A stretch of DNA of 42,566 bases, taken from assembly GCF_003264365.1 (NCBI RefSeq), contig NZ_PYAK01000053.1, positions 1 through 42,566 on the forward strand. The letters are read 5' to 3'. Origin of the DNA: Micromonospora noduli. GTDB lineage: Bacteria; Actinomycetota; Actinomycetes; Mycobacteriales; Micromonosporaceae. A model generated the notes under the pieces. It worked only from the letters and a program-made list of their open reading frames with translations, had not been told where the DNA came from and did no database searches. The translations under genes were made by a program, and so were the position numbers. This document shows, piece by piece, positions 41,538 through 42,566 of this stretch (the first letter of the stretch is position 1; every line of letters starts with the position of its first letter).

Positions 41538-41782
41538 CTCCGGTCCTTTCCTTCGAGATTGGCTTCGGCCGACCGGTTACGGCGTGGCCAGACCAGCGGC
41601 CGACGACAGCTGTCACCAACGAGGATCAGGGGTAAACCCTAACCCTCTACTAGAGGCTTACAGTTATGTCAACCACTGAAGCTCTTCGAGGCAACGTAAG
41701 CGCCACCACGCGATGAGCCAAGGACCCGGGCGGCGTGTCGCCGCGCGGAGCGCCACGGGTCACGTCCGCGCACGCTCACCGG
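41538..41782 (-). promoter_or_regulatory. ftsQ-ftsZ intergenic region with ftsZ promoter
   Basis: On the minus strand TTGACA (41667-41672) is followed after 17 nt by TAGAGG (41644-41649), a fair sigma-70-type promoter with a leader of about 100 nt. The -10 is part of CCTCTAGTAGAGG (41644-41656), an inverted repeat with 6-bp arms and one central base. Next to ftsQ the sequence ACCGGTGAGCG recalls the head of the 59-bp repeat, but the similarity stops there. Confidence 0.55.
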
Positions 41783-42566
41783 TCAACGAAAGGTCACCAC
41801 ATCCGGCGCGCTCACGTCGATCCGATCGGTGTCCTCGTCGAGCAGCGCGGTGGCCACCCGAGCCTTGTCCGTACCCCGGGTCGCGTCGCCCCAGACCACC
41901 GTCCGGTCGCCGCGCAACCGCAGGCTGATCCGGGCAAGCCCCGCCACGTTCACGTCCACCAGCTCCGCGCGCAGCTGCGGCGTCAGCGCGACGAGCACCT
42001 CCAGCGCGGCCCGGGTGCCCGGGTCGTCGGCGGCCGGCCGGGCCACCGTCACCTGTGGCAGGTCGGCGGGGCGTCGCTCCACGGTCCGGAACGCCACCCC
42101 GCTGCGGTCGATCAGGGCGAACGCCTCGCCCTGCGGCACCACCGCCACAGCGGTCCGCTCGGTCACCCGCACCACCAGCGCGCCGGGCCAGTCCCGGGAG
42201 ACCGTGGCCCGCTCCACCGCCGGCAGCGCACCGACCCGACGGGCGGCGGCGGTCAGGTCCACCCGGGCCAGCGGCACCCCGTCCGGCACCCCGACCGCGT
42301 CGTGCACCTGCACCGGGGTGACCAGGTCGGCGCCCTCCACGCGTACCTCCCGCACACCGAACAGCCCGGTGCCGAGCACCGTCCAGGCGACCAGCCCGGC
42401 CAGGGCGAGCACCCCGGCGGCCACCGCCCACGGCAGCGCCGCACGCATGCGACGCTGCCGGGCACGAGCCATGAACCGGCGGGTCGAGGGCGGTACCGCG
42501 TCGCGGCCCGCCCGGACCAACTGCCACCGCCGGGCCGGACCGCGGCGCGGGGCGCCGCCGTCGGCG
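41783..42566 (-). CDS. ftsQ: Cell division protein FtsQ (5-prime end outside window)
   Basis: The frame is open to the right edge; the visible 261 residues end DAPDVVTFR before the stop. A basic cytoplasmic part (RRWQLVRAGRDAVPPSTRRF) precedes one membrane segment (PWAVAAGVLALAGLVAWTVL), then the POTRA domain (GVREVRVEGADLVTPVQVHD, PLARVDLTAAARRVGALPAV) and the FtsQ beta domain (LVVRVTERTAVAVVPQGEAF). FtsQ connects FtsL and DivIC-type proteins in the divisome. TTG 42520 is a possible start, but the in-frame sequence upstream also looks FtsQ-like (GPARRWQLVRAG), so I treat the gene as partial. Confidence 0.93.
   Translation of the reverse strand, partial: ADGGAPRRGPARRWQLVRAGRDAVPPSTRRFMARARQRRMRAALPWAVAAGVLALAGLVAWTVLGTGLFGVREVRVEGADLVTPVQVHDAVGVPDGVPLARVDLTAAARRVGALPAVERATVSRDWPGALVVRVTERTAVAVVPQGEAFALIDRSGVAFRTVERRPADLPQVTVARPAADDPGTRAALEVLVALTPQLRAELVDVNVAGLARISLRLRGDRTVVWGDATRGTDKARVATALLDEDTDRIDVSAPDVVTFR

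Noticed and set aside
41745..41795. A fifth copy of the 59-bp repeat after ftsQ
   Set aside because: Only about 11 bases (ACCGGTGAGCG) agree; the core and tail are missing.

Overview
The window looks like chromosomal DNA of a high-GC actinomycete, most likely Micromonospora or a close relative (Micromonosporaceae). This is inferred from the very high GC content, the frequent GTG starts, the actinobacterial division order ftsQ-ftsZ-yggS-sepF-yggT-wag31, a hisA of the PriA type, and many leaderless genes. I could run no database search, so the genus is a judgement. The first six bases are a BamHI site, so the left edge may be a clone or fragment end. Both edge genes are cut.

Layout. 1-3483 (minus): a protein with an N-terminal nucleotidyltransferase and a C-terminal HisI, then trpE, then a Trp-associated membrane protein. 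3679-5874 (plus): ABC ATPase, ABC-2 permease and TetR regulator. 5914-6663 (minus): a DUF2470 gene behind an iron box. 6748-10536 (minus): a heterodimeric ABC exporter. 10709-12412 (plus): a TIGR03085-type protein and a class I terpene synthase. 12456-13973: a tnpB element bounded by inverted repeats, with a frameshifted tnpB. 14018-15886 (plus): long-chain acyl-CoA synthetase, converging on an LtrA-like membrane protein through a strong hairpin. 17325-19510: divergent MocR regulator and YczE-type membrane protein. 19612-28233: a small winged-helix-like protein, then the histidine genes hisD-hisC-hisB-(small ORF)-hisH-(small ORF)-hisA-ridA and, after an ohrR-ohr-curA module, hisF. 28340-34719: LON-domain protein, DUF2567 protein, ParA/MinD-like ATPase with Tyr-rich repeats, a Pro-rich membrane protein, RluD, LspA and a DksA/TraR zinc-finger protein. 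34945-37514: CPA1 antiporter, DUF167 protein and a membrane protein with a Cys/His motif. 37595-42566 (minus): wag31, yggT, sepF, yggS, ftsZ and partial ftsQ.

How it works together. The his genes overlap by 1-4 nt and are probably one translationally coupled unit; PriA links histidine and tryptophan synthesis, and hisI lies beside trpE. The 37.6-42.6 kb block is the downstream end of the division cluster (Z-ring, SepF anchor, DivIVA/Wag31 polar growth). The ohr module, the iron-boxed DUF2470 gene, the efflux systems and the orphan terpene synthase are accessory.

The most unusual signals are: (1) a tnpB-only element with 31-nt imperfect terminal inverted repeats, not expected of IS200/IS605 or IS607 elements; (2) a 59-bp intercistronic repeat, four copies, whose start carries the stop codon of the upstream gene and whose end offers a Shine-Dalgarno-like run to the next; (3) the in-frame nucleotidyltransferase-HisI protein; (4) a ParA-like ATPase with 19 near-hexapeptide Tyr repeats; (5) a set of genes with TANNNT 6-7 nt before the start codon, the signature of leaderless transcripts.
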